Positions 14,399-23,258 of a stretch of 64,000 nucleotides of DNA are shown here, in pieces; within the stretch, counting starts at the first letter, position 1, and each line of letters begins with the position of its first letter. The position numbers were made by a program, and so were the translations under genes. The notes below the pieces were generated by a model. That model worked only from the letters and a program-made list of their open reading frames with translations. It ran no database searches and was not told the DNA's origin. This stretch comes from a virus. The stretch is from positions 310,001 to 374,000 of the IMG/VR virus record IMGVR_UViG_3300036853_000446. One strand, given 5' to 3'.

Positions 14399-15199
14399 TC
14401 AGAAACACCACTGCGCCGCGAGCTGGGGGTCCCCGTAGTGGGCACGGCCGGCGACGCACGTCAGGTTTGGCGTGAGCTGGACCTTGCCGCCGCCGTGTGT
14501 ATGGCCCGTGAGGACGGTAAACTCGACGTGTGGGTGGTTGTCGGTCACTTCCCGAATGGCGTGGCCGAACGTCGTGTTGATTGACCACGGCCACCACCCG
14601 CTATCGGGGACGTCGAGCAACCCGTCCGGGGCGAAGCAAGCCGCGCTGAAGCAAGGGAAGTGCGTGACCAAGAAGACCTCCTGGTGCCCCCTGGCGGCCT
14701 CCTCGAGCACGGGAATGGCCTTCTCCGTCTCTTCCTCGGACCACCTCCGGCATTGCAGCTGAAGGAGGTGCGGGACTCGCCAGACGTCCACGAAGCGCTC
14801 GATTCGCTTCCAGTCCTGTGGTTCGACCCTCGAGGATCCCGGATTGCCACTCAGGGTGTCGTACCAGCCCGACCGCCCGACGAGCGCGACCCGGGGAGTC
14901 AGCTCGATGATTTCACCCCGATCGAGGTACCCCGGGAACGTCGAAGCCATGGCGCGAACGACCGCCTCCGGCGCGTTCCAAAAGTCGTGGTTGCCGAGCA
15001 CGAAATAGACCGGCACCATGGCGCCTTCACAAAAGGCACTAAAGTGATCTTTGAATTGCTGGCCCGTCGAGATATCACCGCCGATGACGAGGGCATCCTG
15101 ACCGGCGGCGATCGTGGCGCCACGACGGCGCTGCTCGGGATAGCCCTTCCCGTCGCCGAGGAAATCGAGGTGGATGTCGGTCGCAAACCCTAGCTTCAT
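14399..15199 (-). CDS. Calcineurin-like metallophosphoesterase
   Basis: 266 aa. All family motifs present in order: DIHLDF near residue 8 (DxH), GGDIS (GD), GNHDFW (GNHD), THFPCF and GHTHGG. These bind two metal ions and hydrolyse phosphomono- or diesters. Substrate cannot be told; phage members act on DNA ends, cyclic nucleotides or protein phosphates. Start ATG 15199 is fixed by the family N-terminus and by a class 2-like box 13 nt upstream. Confidence 0.9.
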   Translation of the reverse strand: MKLGFATDIHLDFLGDGKGYPEQRRRGATIAAGQDALVIGGDISTGQQFKDHFSAFCEGAMVPVYFVLGNHDFWNAPEAVVRAMASTFPGYLDRGEIIELTPRVALVGRSGWYDTLSGNPGSSRVEPQDWKRIERFVDVWRVPHLLQLQCRRWSEEETEKAIPVLEEAARGHQEVFLVTHFPCFSAACFAPDGLLDVPDSGWWPWSINTTFGHAIREVTDNHPHVEFTVLTGHTHGGGKVQLTPNLTCVAGRAHYGDPQLAAQWCF

Positions 15200-15212
15200 C
15201 TTACGGTGAGCA

Positions 15213-15219
15213 TACACCC
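15213..15219 (-). promoter_or_regulatory. Class 2 promoter box (GGGTGTA)
   Basis: GGGTGTA on the minus strand, 13 nt before ATG 15199. Confidence 0.45.
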
Positions 15220-15351
15220 GCAAGGATCGGACCTGGCTAAATCCAACGAACCGCAAATCTCCGAAAGCAACCACGCGACTACTTCGACGGATTTATCCAA
15301 GCTGACATGCACGAGGTGTTAACCCAACTAAACGCACGCACGGCACCGACT

Positions 15352-17052
15352 TCAAACGGTCACGCAGATCCTCGGGTGAACGGTCTCCGCTAAATACCTC
15401 TCCGCGACCTTGGAAGCCGCGCGGTCCTTATCGAGCAGGACGGCTTTGAACGACGCCTTCTGATCGGCGTTCATCTTCATGCCAAGGACGTAGAACTTGA
15501 AAGCTTCGGCAAAGGCTTCGTCGATATTTGTCTTACCATACTCGCTCACCGGCAGAATCTCGCGTACTTCCTCGTCCCACGCCTTCTGCTCCGGTGTTCG
15601 GTTGCCAAGCTCGTGTTCATTGAAGGCCGAGAATGCATGCTCGAGGCAAATATTGGAGGCGAGTGCCGCCGCACGTATCAGTTGACGGGCTGTTGCAAAC
15701 CACTCGGTCCAGACCTCAAGGACGGCCGAATCCTCCGCTGCGAAGGCATCTGGCGGCTTTTCCAAGCATTCCACAGCCTCTCTCACCGCATTCTGCACGT
15801 CCTTGTGGAGGGCTTTCCCTCTGCTGTCGACGAGGCGCGCCGCGCGCAAGGCAATCTCCTCCAAGGCCGAGATGCCATCGATGGATTGGCCCATACTTCG
15901 ACGGAGCTGGACGACAGACATCCTGCCGAGAATGACTTCCTTCTCACCCTGCTCGAGTGCCCTTAGAGCCTCTCCCTTCATTTCGGCAACGTCGTCCTTG
16001 GCATCCAAACCATCGGGATTGATCCGGCTCTCTCCGCCGGGTCGAGAATCTTCTCTGATGAGCACGAGCGATTCGAACTTCGCGCGCTGGCCTTGTGACA
16101 TGCTCTTGAACCAGTACCTGTGCCCGAGTTCGTGAACCATGACGTCGACCACCTGCGGGGACGGCCTGAGGAAGATTTTTACATGATCTTCCTGGATGTT
16201 GTAGTGACCTCTAACGTCGGGGCGCCCATCACAGGTCTGACAGTCGATAAAAACCGTGCCATACCACGCCCGATCGAGCTTCCTTCGCTTGAGCAGATGA
16301 TAGGCGGCATTGAGATGCTCGACATACTTATCGTGGTCGTCGGGCCCCACGCTCCAGTCATCGATGACGACCTTCATCCCCGCGAGTTCGAACTCGAGAT
16401 AGCGCCCCTTGCCCGTGGCGTAGTTCGAAAGCGTGGTTCGAACAAGCCCGACCCATTTGACGAGGTCGAGGTCAACCTTACCTTTCTTGATGAGCCGCGG
16501 GATGCTGCCATCCACGTGGTCCGCGTAGAAGGCCGCCGCGATCGGTGACTCGTATAATTCTACGGCCGCGGCCTCCTCCGGGGTGGCTTCCTTGAGGGCG
16601 CGAGCAGCCAGAGCTTTGACCTTCGCGGGGTCGATAGTGATTGGTGTTTTGAGAGCCTTGCCCAGCGTCTTCACATCCGCCGAGACCTTTGCGTTCACGA
16701 CGTTTCCAATGTGGCCCATCACGCACTCGAGGCGGGTCTTCGGCCACTGATAGTTCACGGCTACCGACGAATGGAAGTACGAGTCGCAGGTGCTCTTGAT
16801 GCTCGCGAGGCACGCCCGCGCAAGGGAATCGATTCCTGGCCTACTGACTGGTGCGAGGCCGATGATCTCCTTTCGGAATTGCTCGACCAGCGGAATGACG
16901 TTGGCCTTCATCAGGTAGATCGCGGTTGGCATCCCGTGGGACAGCGGCTCCGCCGAAAGCCTCTTGAACTCCGCCTCGTAGTCCTTGAAGAACTTGTCCG
17001 GGATGAACGCGCTGAGCACGTGCCGCGCAGCGACCCTTTGAACAAGGCTCAC
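15352..17052 (-). CDS. Zincin-like metallopeptidase with RVAxR-Y tags (paralogue 1)
   Basis: 566 aa from GTG 17052. N-terminal tag SLVQRVAARHVLSAFIPDKF closely matches the next gene. Zinc motif HELGH at residues 307-311 (MVHELGHRYWFKSM) with a likely third ligand in NIDEAFAEAFKFYV near the C-terminus, the HExxH...E pattern of gluzincins. A strand before it (AWYGTVFIDC) is shared with its paralogues. A second tag copy, SKVAERYLAE, sits near the C-terminus. GTG 17052 overlaps the upstream stop as GTGA; ATG 17070 is the alternative. No signal peptide, so it would act in the cytoplasm or be carried in the virion. Confidence 0.85.
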   Translation of the reverse strand: MSLVQRVAARHVLSAFIPDKFFKDYEAEFKRLSAEPLSHGMPTAIYLMKANVIPLVEQFRKEIIGLAPVSRPGIDSLARACLASIKSTCDSYFHSSVAVNYQWPKTRLECVMGHIGNVVNAKVSADVKTLGKALKTPITIDPAKVKALAARALKEATPEEAAAVELYESPIAAAFYADHVDGSIPRLIKKGKVDLDLVKWVGLVRTTLSNYATGKGRYLEFELAGMKVVIDDWSVGPDDHDKYVEHLNAAYHLLKRRKLDRAWYGTVFIDCQTCDGRPDVRGHYNIQEDHVKIFLRPSPQVVDVMVHELGHRYWFKSMSQGQRAKFESLVLIREDSRPGGESRINPDGLDAKDDVAEMKGEALRALEQGEKEVILGRMSVVQLRRSMGQSIDGISALEEIALRAARLVDSRGKALHKDVQNAVREAVECLEKPPDAFAAEDSAVLEVWTEWFATARQLIRAAALASNICLEHAFSAFNEHELGNRTPEQKAWDEEVREILPVSEYGKTNIDEAFAEAFKFYVLGMKMNADQKASFKAVLLDKDRAASKVAERYLAETVHPRICVTV

Positions 17053-18791
17053 AGGCAGGCCTCGAGCCATCGGTCCACGACCGTCGAGGCCATCTTGTCT
17101 TTGTCCAGCAGGACGGCTTTGAAGGACGCTTCCTGGTCGGCGTTCATGCCAAGGTCGAGCACGTAGTGAGCAAATGCCTCGGCAAATGCCTCACTGATGT
17201 TTGACTTGCCGTAGTCAGAAACGGGCGTGACGTCACGGGAGTCTGCATCCCACGCCTTCTCTTGCTGACTTTGAGCCTCATTGCTCAACGAAATCATGCG
17301 ATCGATATAAGCAAACGCTTTCTTCTGTAGCTCGGTTGCGTGTTCTTTTGCCGCTTCGACGAACGCCGCGCGACGCTTCTCAAAAGCTGAAGTGAGACCG
17401 GTGTCGTCGAGCACAGGCCCGCTGGGATCACCGAGCACCGAAAAAATCCGGTCCAGGAAATCGACCAAACCGTCACGAGCCTTCCTGGCCTCATCAAAAC
17501 GCCGGGCAGCCTCGGCATCCTTGGTGGGTGGCAGTTGAATGGGTACATTGAAGAAATCATAACGTGTCGACCTCGTGTTGAACTTCCGGAGCATCTGCTC
17601 AACCGGCAACGTGATCGGGGTCGCGAGGAAGCCCTCGAGATCGTCGGTCAGAGTCTTCAGCGTTGCAACCGTCTGTTTCTCAGCCTTGTCAGCAGCGCTT
17701 TGGACAGCGCGGGCATTGAAGTCGCCCGGATTCAACTCCTTATGAGCGCGCACCACTGACTCAAACTTCCCGCGTTGCCCCGGCGTCATGCTCTTAAACC
17801 AATACCGATGCCCGAGTTCGTGGGCCATCAGTTTAATGATGAACTTGCTCGGTCGGACGAAGACCTTCACGTGGTCGTCTTCGATATTGAAATGGCCACC
17901 TACCCCTCCGCCCGTGTTTTGGTTGACGCCACCACAGCTATCGCAGTCGATATAGACCGTTCCATACCACGCACGACCCAGCCTCTTTGCCCTGAGCTTG
18001 TGGTACGCGGCATCCAGATATTTGACGTATTTTTCTATCTCTTCAGAGGTCACGGTCGAATCATCGATCACAACCTTCATGCCTTTTAGATCGAACTGGC
18101 GATAGACGGGTTCCCCCGAGTAGTTGACCTCGAGCACACCCCGGACGAACTGGAAGAATTCCAGATAATTGATTTCAACCTTCTCCTTTTTGATCAGGCG
18201 CGCGACGGACTTGTCCACGTTGCGGGCGTAGAAGCCATACTTCAGTTCCAGGTTGCGGCTACCCCAGTCATCTGAGGCATCAATCGCAGCTCGCTCCTCT
18301 GGTGTGGCTTTCTTCAGAACTCGCTGAGCAAAGGCCTTGACCTGTGCACCGTCAATGGTGATGAGCGTCGTCAGAGCTTTCCCGAGGGTCGGAAACATGG
18401 CCCTGACTCTCTTGCTTATCTGTATCTCGATGTACTGGAGTACATGGTCAACGGTCGTGACGGCGGGATAGGGTGCCGCCGCCCCACGACCGAATTCCTG
18501 CAACCCCCGCGCCACCGTTTCTTTGAGAAACCTGACACGAGCCTCGAGTCGGTGAACCATGGTGGACTTCGCTTGGGGGACAAACTTAATCAACTCATTG
18601 ATGAACTCGGTCAGAAGCGGAACGACCTTTTCATCAATGAGCTTCGATGCCTCCCAGCACAGCGCACCGTCACTGAGGCGAGTCGCCAGCAACTTCTTGA
18701 GAGCTGCTTGATACCCCTCGAAGAATTTGTCCGGGATGAACGCGGCCATCCGGTAACGGGACGCGACACGTTCGACGAGGCTGCGAGGCAT
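17049..18791 (-). CDS. Zincin-like metallopeptidase with RVAxRY tag (paralogue 2)
   Basis: 580 aa. Tag SLVERVASRYRMAAFIPDKF at residues 4-23. Zinc motif HELGH from residue 324 (LMAHELGHRYWFKSMTPGQR) and the C-terminal NISEAFAEAFAHYV segment supplying the third ligand. Shares AWYGTVYIDC and the N-terminal IPDKFF module with paralogue 1, so the pair arose by tandem duplication. A long helical insert lies between zinc motif and C-terminus. A variant tag (TVVDRWLEA) ends the protein. First gene of the operon; divergent from the cupin gene. Confidence 0.85.
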   Translation of the reverse strand: MPRSLVERVASRYRMAAFIPDKFFEGYQAALKKLLATRLSDGALCWEASKLIDEKVVPLLTEFINELIKFVPQAKSTMVHRLEARVRFLKETVARGLQEFGRGAAAPYPAVTTVDHVLQYIEIQISKRVRAMFPTLGKALTTLITIDGAQVKAFAQRVLKKATPEERAAIDASDDWGSRNLELKYGFYARNVDKSVARLIKKEKVEINYLEFFQFVRGVLEVNYSGEPVYRQFDLKGMKVVIDDSTVTSEEIEKYVKYLDAAYHKLRAKRLGRAWYGTVYIDCDSCGGVNQNTGGGVGGHFNIEDDHVKVFVRPSKFIIKLMAHELGHRYWFKSMTPGQRGKFESVVRAHKELNPGDFNARAVQSAADKAEKQTVATLKTLTDDLEGFLATPITLPVEQMLRKFNTRSTRYDFFNVPIQLPPTKDAEAARRFDEARKARDGLVDFLDRIFSVLGDPSGPVLDDTGLTSAFEKRRAAFVEAAKEHATELQKKAFAYIDRMISLSNEAQSQQEKAWDADSRDVTPVSDYGKSNISEAFAEAFAHYVLDLGMNADQEASFKAVLLDKDKMASTVVDRWLEACL

Positions 18792-18847
18792 ACCTGCGCC
18801 GGCTCAACGAACGAATACCGGAAGCGGCCGCGGCATGGCGAAAGGGC

Positions 18848-18854
18848 CGGTGTA
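18848..18854 (+). promoter_or_regulatory. Class 2 promoter box CGGTGTA
   Basis: CGGTGTA, 11 nt before ATG 18866. Confidence 0.55.
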
Positions 18855-18865
18855 TTTTGCCGAGG

Positions 18866-19486
18866 ATGGAGCGTCACGAGATCCAGGCCTTCGTTCGTCA
18901 GCACCGCAAGGTCTCGGAGAGCTTTCTCGAGCGTAAGCTTTGGGACGTTGCTGCAGCCGCTCCGCTCGGAGGCGGACTGCCGGGAGGCTCCTTGCAGGAC
19001 CCCTATTTGCTCCGGGTTTACCTGAGCCCGCGAGAGCCTCAATTCAGGGCCCTCTGGCGCGCGCTGCGCCTCTATGCGGACGTCGGGGAATACGACCCTA
19101 AAGTCTTCCGAGGCGTCCCGCACCTCTATCTTCACCATTTCTTCCGCGGCGACGCGGACGCCGAGGTACACAATCACCCGTGGCGATTTTCGATGAGCCT
19201 GATCCTGACGGGCGGCTACATCGAAGAGCGTTGGGTGCCGGCTACAAAGACGCTCGACACGAGGCATCTCTATCCCGGCGACATCAACGTCCTTCGGAAA
19301 GACGATTTCCACCGCGTGACTCTCAACGAGCCGGAGCGCGGCTGCTGGACGCTGTTCCTATCGAGTGATCGGCTCGACGAGAGCAACGGTCACGACTGGG
19401 GATTTCTCCACCCGCAAACCGAGCAGTACACGCCGTGGGGGCCATTCGTCGAGCAACGGTACCCGAAAGAAATCGGGGGAATATGA
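18866..19486 (+). CDS. Phage-type cupin-fold protein, 206 aa
   Basis: Double-stranded beta-helix pattern: LYLHHFFRGDADAEVHNHPW gives the His/Glu metal ligands, followed by SLILTGGYIEERW, LYPGDINVLRKDDFHRVTL and CWTLFLSSDR. I recognise this arrangement as an uncharacterised cupin common in phages. The N-terminal 60 residues are an extra helical part. Enzymatic role unknown; an isomerase or dioxygenase is possible by fold. Confidence 0.8.
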   Translation: MERHEIQAFVRQHRKVSESFLERKLWDVAAAAPLGGGLPGGSLQDPYLLRVYLSPREPQFRALWRALRLYADVGEYDPKVFRGVPHLYLHHFFRGDADAEVHNHPWRFSMSLILTGGYIEERWVPATKTLDTRHLYPGDINVLRKDDFHRVTLNEPERGCWTLFLSSDRLDESNGHDWGFLHPQTEQYTPWGPFVEQRYPKEIGGI

Positions 19487-19559
19487 CCGCGCAAACGCCA
19501 CATGAGAAGCACGGACACGTAGCGGGCATGTCGAATGCGTGTCGAGTGGTTATCACCTG

Positions 19560-19585
19560 AGCTTCAGCCGTACGGCACGGAAGCT
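19560..19585 (+). terminator. Stem-loop between cupin and small membrane protein
   Basis: AGCTTC...GAAGCT outer arms around a GCCGTACGGC inner palindrome form a strong hairpin in the 126-nt gap 19487-19612. There is no U-run after it, so it may be an RNA-processing or rho-dependent element rather than an intrinsic terminator. Nothing else is visible in the gap. Confidence 0.4.
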
Positions 19586-19612
19586 GCATGTTAACCGGAC
19601 CAGGCTAATTCT

Positions 19613-19774
19613 ATGTTGATGATCCTTCTGATTGTGGTTTTGATTCTGGCGTTAGGCGGAGGTGCTTGGGGCCATTCGCGGGTCGGCTACGCCGGCTGGT
19701 CTCCGCTGGGCATCATTCTCGTGATTCTTTTGCTCCTGTGGCTGACCGGCAACCTGCACAGCTTGCGCCTCTAA
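19613..19774 (+). CDS. DUF3309-like small membrane protein, 53 aa
   Basis: Two hydrophobic helices (MLMILLIVVLILALGGG and PLGIILVILLLLWLTG) flank a short Trp/Gly/Ser loop (AWGHSRVGYAGWS). This is the pattern of DUF3309, a family of about 50-residue membrane proteins in proteobacteria, with the typical WPYS-like centre here as WGHS. Function of the family is unknown. Finding it next to ThyX in a phage-like context suggests capture from a host. Confidence 0.75.
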   Translation: MLMILLIVVLILALGGGAWGHSRVGYAGWSPLGIILVILLLLWLTGNLHSLRL

Positions 19775-19820
19775 AGAGAGGGAGTAAGCCGGGACCGATT
19801 TTCGGGAGATTGGCCCCGGA

Positions 19821-19827
19821 CGGTGTA
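19821..19827 (+). promoter_or_regulatory. Class 2 promoter box CGGTGTA
   Basis: CGGTGTA, 9 nt before ATG 19837 of thyX. Confidence 0.55.
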
Positions 19828-19836
19828 GCTCCAGGG

Positions 19837-20772
19837 ATGAAGCTACACAGCGCCAAGATTCTGCTCGACTCGATTTCGAAGCACGGCCATCGGCTGACGA
19901 CGTTCGAATGCTGCTTCCCACGCATCATTCTTTCCGAGTGGAATACGCACAGAGTCTTTGTTCGTAACAGTGCGAGCAGCCGCGCCATCCCGGTCGAGAA
20001 GATGATCCGGATGGTGACGGAGAACCCCTACGTGCCGACGACCTGGGGAAAAAACCAGCGCGGAATGCAAGCCGCAGAGGAGATCTTGGGCGAGGAAGCC
20101 GTGCGCTGTGAAGCGGCCTGGCTCAAGGCCCGTGACTTAGCCGTCGGACAGGCGCAGGAGCTTCTCGAGATCGGCGTTCACAAGCAAACGACCAATCGCC
20201 TGCTCGAGCCCTTCCTCTGGCACACGATCATCAACACGGCGACCGAGTACTCGAATTTCTACGCCTTGCGCGCCCACAAGGCTGCGCACCCGGACATTCA
20301 AATCATTGCGTTCCTGATGAAGGACGCCCACGAGAAGAGCACGCCGCAGCTTCTCGCCGACAACGAGTGGCACACCCCGTATGCCGCACCCGACGAGAAA
20401 TACAGCTCCAAGCACGACCTGAGGAAGGTCACTTCTGGTCGCTGCGCGAGCATCAGCTACCTCACGCACGACGGCAAGGCGGACCCGCTGGCCGACATCG
20501 CGCGGCACGACCGCCTTCTCTCGAGCGGGCACATGAGTCCGCTCGAGCACGCAGCCCGTCCCATGAACGACCTGGAATACAACCACTGGTTCGAGCAGCC
20601 CAAGGTCCTCTGGGACGAAACGGCGAAGGCGTTCGTGGAGGTGGTCGGCTCAGATGGAGAGCCCCGCTCCACGCATTTCTGTGGCCCCTTTCAAGGCTGG
20701 GTCTCCTACAGGAAGCAGATCCCGAACGAAGAAGACTACGGCAAATTCGTGGCAAGTCAGGCCGCGGGATGA
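19837..20772 (+). CDS. thyX: Flavin-dependent thymidylate synthase
   Basis: 311 aa. Makes dTMP from dUMP using FAD and methylene-tetrahydrofolate. The ThyX signature region is at about residues 38-50 (THRVFVRNSASSRA), a phage-type variant of RHRxxSxNxxSxR. Also visible: YVPTTWGKNQRGMQA, KQTTNRLLEPFLWHTIIN and TSGRCASISYLTHDGK (substrate and FAD contacts). It supplies thymidine for replication of the element. The nearby methyltransferase follows with a 13-nt gap and may be cotranscribed. Confidence 0.95.
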   Translation: MKLHSAKILLDSISKHGHRLTTFECCFPRIILSEWNTHRVFVRNSASSRAIPVEKMIRMVTENPYVPTTWGKNQRGMQAAEEILGEEAVRCEAAWLKARDLAVGQAQELLEIGVHKQTTNRLLEPFLWHTIINTATEYSNFYALRAHKAAHPDIQIIAFLMKDAHEKSTPQLLADNEWHTPYAAPDEKYSSKHDLRKVTSGRCASISYLTHDGKADPLADIARHDRLLSSGHMSPLEHAARPMNDLEYNHWFEQPKVLWDETAKAFVEVVGSDGEPRSTHFCGPFQGWVSYRKQIPNEEDYGKFVASQAAG

Positions 20773-20785
20773 GCGAGCCCATCAA

Positions 20786-21508
20786 TTGCAGCCCCTCAGA
20801 ACTCTCCACCTTTTTGCTGGCATTGGCGGAGGGATCCTCGCCGACATCCTGCTCGGTCACCGACCCGTCTGCGCCGTCGAAGTCCGACCTTACTGCCAAC
20901 GGGTCCTCACATCGCGGCAAGCCGACGGTTGCCTCCCTTGGTTCCCCATATTTTCCGACGTTGAGGGGTTCGAGGGGACACCTTGGCGAGGGCTCGTCGA
21001 CGTCGTCAGTGGCGGCTTCCCCTGCCAACCCTTCAGCACGGCTTCTCGCGGACGAGCCAATGCCGAAGACCTCTGGCCCGAGATGCTCCGCGTCGTCCGA
21101 GAGAGCGAGCCCCGACGGGTCTTCGCAGAAAACGTGTCCGACGAACCCATCAAAGCCGCCGCAGACGACCTTTACGCACTCGGCTACTCGGCGCGGTATT
21201 GCCGTCTCGACGCCGCCTACGTGGGTGCGCCTCATCGTCGACCGCGCTGGTGGCTTGCTGCCCACGCCGACGGCCAAGGCGAACCACGACAGCCCGAGCA
21301 TGTCCAGATGGCCAGCGTATCGAGCCTACCGGGTTTGGACTGGTGGGCGAAAGACCTCTCCAGCACTTTGGGAGTGGATGATGATGATGCCGATCGGATG
21401 GAGCGGCTCAGAGCCCTTGGAAATGCCCAAATTTCTCTCGTGGCAGCATGGGCTTGGCGCCTTCTTGGAGGAGGTCATGAGCCCGACCCTCGAGGAAGAG
21501 ATTTTTGA
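20786..21508 (+). CDS. Compact DNA cytosine-5 methyltransferase
   Basis: 240 aa, short for the family, with a minimal target-recognition region. Motif I LHLFAGIGGG (residues 7-16), catalytic PCQ with Cys80 (SGGFPCQPFS), ENV at 115-117, RRPRWWLAAH (motif VIII) and GNAQISLVAAWA (motif X). The first in-frame start before motif I is TTG 20786; no ATG or GTG fits, so a weak start or a recoding event is implied. No cognate restriction enzyme is nearby, so it probably shields the element from host restriction. Confidence 0.85.
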   Translation: MQPLRTLHLFAGIGGGILADILLGHRPVCAVEVRPYCQRVLTSRQADGCLPWFPIFSDVEGFEGTPWRGLVDVVSGGFPCQPFSTASRGRANAEDLWPEMLRVVRESEPRRVFAENVSDEPIKAAADDLYALGYSARYCRLDAAYVGAPHRRPRWWLAAHADGQGEPRQPEHVQMASVSSLPGLDWWAKDLSSTLGVDDDDADRMERLRALGNAQISLVAAWAWRLLGGGHEPDPRGRDF

Positions 21509-21599
21509 GTTCGCGATGGGAAGGACCCCAGAAAGTCGAGGAGACGAGTCCGTAGAGAATTGTCAGGAAGTGGCCGTTACTCACTCTCATGGACACTGA
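21477..21599 (+). CDS. Possible small protein, 40 aa
   Basis: ATG 21477 is preceded by GGAGGAGGTC, one of the best ribosome sites in the window, and begins MSPTLEEEIFEFAMGRTPES. It overlaps the methyltransferase 3' end in another frame and stops just inside the next gene. Real translation is plausible from the ribosome site; no function can be given. Confidence 0.4.
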   Translation: MSPTLEEEIFEFAMGRTPESRGDESVENCQEVAVTHSHGH

Positions 21600-22023
21600 A
21601 GAGCCACAACTCCGTTTACCCAAGTCGTCCTGCACGATGTCCATCGGGACCACGCAAGACACTATCGAACTTCGGTGCGTCAAATGTGGGGACGTCAAGC
21701 TTCACTCGCTGCCCGAAAACCTCGATTTCGCGGTTCAGCAGGGTCGGGATTTCTCGAATTATCACCGCTGGTGCGGCGGGGGCGCCATCACGCGCCCTCG
21801 CAGAATGATCGATCCCCGCCCTAATCATCATGCTGTTGCTGTTGCTGCTCCTGTTGCTGCTCCTGCTGTTGCTGATCATGATGAACAGCTCGTACCCCGG
21901 ACACCTGAGACCGCGATCACTCCGAACGGGTGTGACCCGCCATCAAAGGACCAACCCACGGACTTCACCCCCGGTGATGAACCCGTGCCAGCCACACTCC
22001 CCCGGTTCCTTTCTGAAAATTGA
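21589..22023 (+). CDS. Zinc-ribbon protein with Ala/Pro-rich tail, 144 aa
   Basis: CVKCGDVKLH and HRWCGG (residues 30-63) form a zinc ribbon of a kind common in phage microproteins. Residues 80-100 are a His/Ala/Val/Pro run from a CTG/CTC-rich tract at 21826-21880, and the rest is a disordered Pro/Thr tail. The last 81 nt overlap the convergent gene 21943-22257, so the tail may be under little constraint. Confidence 0.65.
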   Translation: MDTEEPQLRLPKSSCTMSIGTTQDTIELRCVKCGDVKLHSLPENLDFAVQQGRDFSNYHRWCGGGAITRPRRMIDPRPNHHAVAVAAPVAAPAVADHDEQLVPRTPETAITPNGCDPPSKDQPTDFTPGDEPVPATLPRFLSEN

Positions 22024-22257
22024 TGGTACTAGGGTCAGCGTTTCGAAACTCTCGCCGGTGCGCAACCAGCCCCATTGGGCTTTGAGCGGACCGGGCCCGA
22101 TGGGATTCTCGAAGGGCACATAGAGTTCGTGGCCGGAGCCACAGGGGCAGTTGCAAACGAGCCCGACGCCTTCGGTGCGCGGCACTGGCTCGCCGTTCGT
22201 CGTGACGCCTTCACCGCCATGGCCTATGAGTCGTGGTTCGAGTTCGGTTAGCTTCAC
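21943..22257 (-). CDS. DUF6527-like phage protein, 104 aa
   Basis: Contains CNCPCGSGHELYVPF, WGWLRTGESFETLTLVPSI and CGWHGFITGGEV, the Cys/His pattern and order of a small metal-binding family common in phages (DUF6527-like). Start GTG 22257 overlaps the upstream stop as GTGA. Function unknown. Confidence 0.8.
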   Translation of the reverse strand: MKLTELEPRLIGHGGEGVTTNGEPVPRTEGVGLVCNCPCGSGHELYVPFENPIGPGPLKAQWGWLRTGESFETLTLVPSIFRKEPGECGWHGFITGGEVRGLVL

Positions 22258-22781
22258 GATGACGCTTTCGCTGACCCTTGCATGAGTTTCGCGAGCCGAT
22301 CGATCAATGCTGCCAAGGTCCTGAACTCCAAATCGCGCCACCCTGCCGATGCACCGAATGCACTGAGCCCGAACGAGCCGTCCCTCCGGCGCTCGATAAT
22401 GAAATGCTGCGCGTCGGACGACACGTCGATGTACACGCTCCGCTTGGAGCCGAATGCCACGGCGAACCGAAGCTTCACGGAAACGAGCTGTTCCTCGATC
22501 GCACGAACGACATTTTCAACGGCGTACGGCTCGGCTTCGTACGCTCCGCGGTCGACGCGGGCAAGCACGATACGCTCCAAGTCCGACTTGGCAAAGCCAA
22601 GATCCTTCATCCTCGAGGCATCGGCTTGCATGCGATCCTGGTGCTCGACGAATTTCCTCTGATGCCGCTCACAACACATGGCCTCGTCGAGGCTCCCATC
22701 AGCGGACGATCCCTCGACGGTCACCGTGGCCTCCGCTGTGCAGCGGGCCTGCTTGTGTGGGTGATATCGGCACTGAGGCAT
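22254..22781 (-). CDS. Zinc-finger protein, 175 aa
   Basis: The N-terminus has CRYHPHKQARC and CCERHQRKF (zinc module, residues 4-45). A helical middle is followed by a beta-rich C-terminal domain (VSVKLRFAVAFGSKRSVYIDV, HFIIERRRDGSFGLSAFG). Function unknown. A sigma70-like promoter lies upstream. Coupled to 21943-22257 by GTGA. Confidence 0.75.
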   Translation of the reverse strand: MPQCRYHPHKQARCTAEATVTVEGSSADGSLDEAMCCERHQRKFVEHQDRMQADASRMKDLGFAKSDLERIVLARVDRGAYEAEPYAVENVVRAIEEQLVSVKLRFAVAFGSKRSVYIDVSSDAQHFIIERRRDGSFGLSAFGASAGWRDLEFRTLAALIDRLAKLMQGSAKASS

Positions 22782-22803
22782 CGTGGGCGCCCTCTCCTTT
22801 CAG

Positions 22804-22833
22804 AGTATCCCGCTTTTCCCCGCATCACTGCAA
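22804..22833 (-). promoter_or_regulatory. Sigma70-like promoter candidate
   Basis: TTGCAG, 18 nt, GATACT on the minus strand, 22 nt before ATG 22781, with an AAAGGAGA ribosome site between. It does not match the element-specific classes. Confidence 0.4.
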
Positions 22834-22938
22834 GAAATACTTCCATGACTTGGCAAGTGTCCCCTATCATGATGTCGCTGCCCACCCGTCTTTGGCATAC
22901 AACCCGGGTCGCAGGTTAACGGAGGGAGGGAGTTCCAA

Positions 22939-23115
22939 ATGTCGGAACCATCGGACGCGAGCGGGGCGCCTCTTCGACGTGGGGATGCGGTGAGGGCCAT
23001 TCACCTCGCCGAGACGGGTATCGTGATGCGCGCCGATGGAGCGCTCGTCTGCATCCGCATCGACTCGAGCGGTCAATATTTGAGTTCCGTCGCGGGCTTG
23101 TGGCGCAAGTTGTGA
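22939..23115 (+). CDS. Small hypothetical protein, 58 aa
   Basis: Starts MSEPSDASGAPLRRGDAVRA after a strong GGAGGGAGGG ribosome site; the core AVRAIHLAETGIVMRADG and VCIRIDSSGQYLSSV suggest a small SH3-like or beta-barrel fold. Divergent from 22254-22781. Overlaps the next small gene by 4 nt. Confidence 0.65.
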   Translation: MSEPSDASGAPLRRGDAVRAIHLAETGIVMRADGALVCIRIDSSGQYLSSVAGLWRKL

Positions 23116-23225
23116 CGCCTCTCAGTAGACAGAGCTTGGTCAAGCTCGCGGACGCGCACATCGCGATGTTCAAGTCCCGGTTGGCTTTTGATTCCCCTAA
23201 CGTCCGACCCGGGCGGAGGTTATGA
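23112..23225 (+). CDS. Possible small protein, 37 aa
   Basis: GTG 23112 overlaps the previous stop as GTGA. The product starts MTPLSRQSLVKLADAHIAMF and has a basic end. The overlap pattern, repeated elsewhere in the window, is the main support. Confidence 0.4.
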   Translation: MTPLSRQSLVKLADAHIAMFKSRLAFDSPNVRPGRRL

Positions 23226-23258
23226 TGACCTCTTGCTGCCCGAGGAGTGCTACTCACG

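Noticed and set aside
20769-20830. Programmed -1 frameshift joining ATG 20769 to the cytosine methyltransferase
   Set aside because: The TTTTT slip site exists, but the resulting protein would lose the first strand of motif I (TLHLF), which the in-frame TTG 20786 start keeps.
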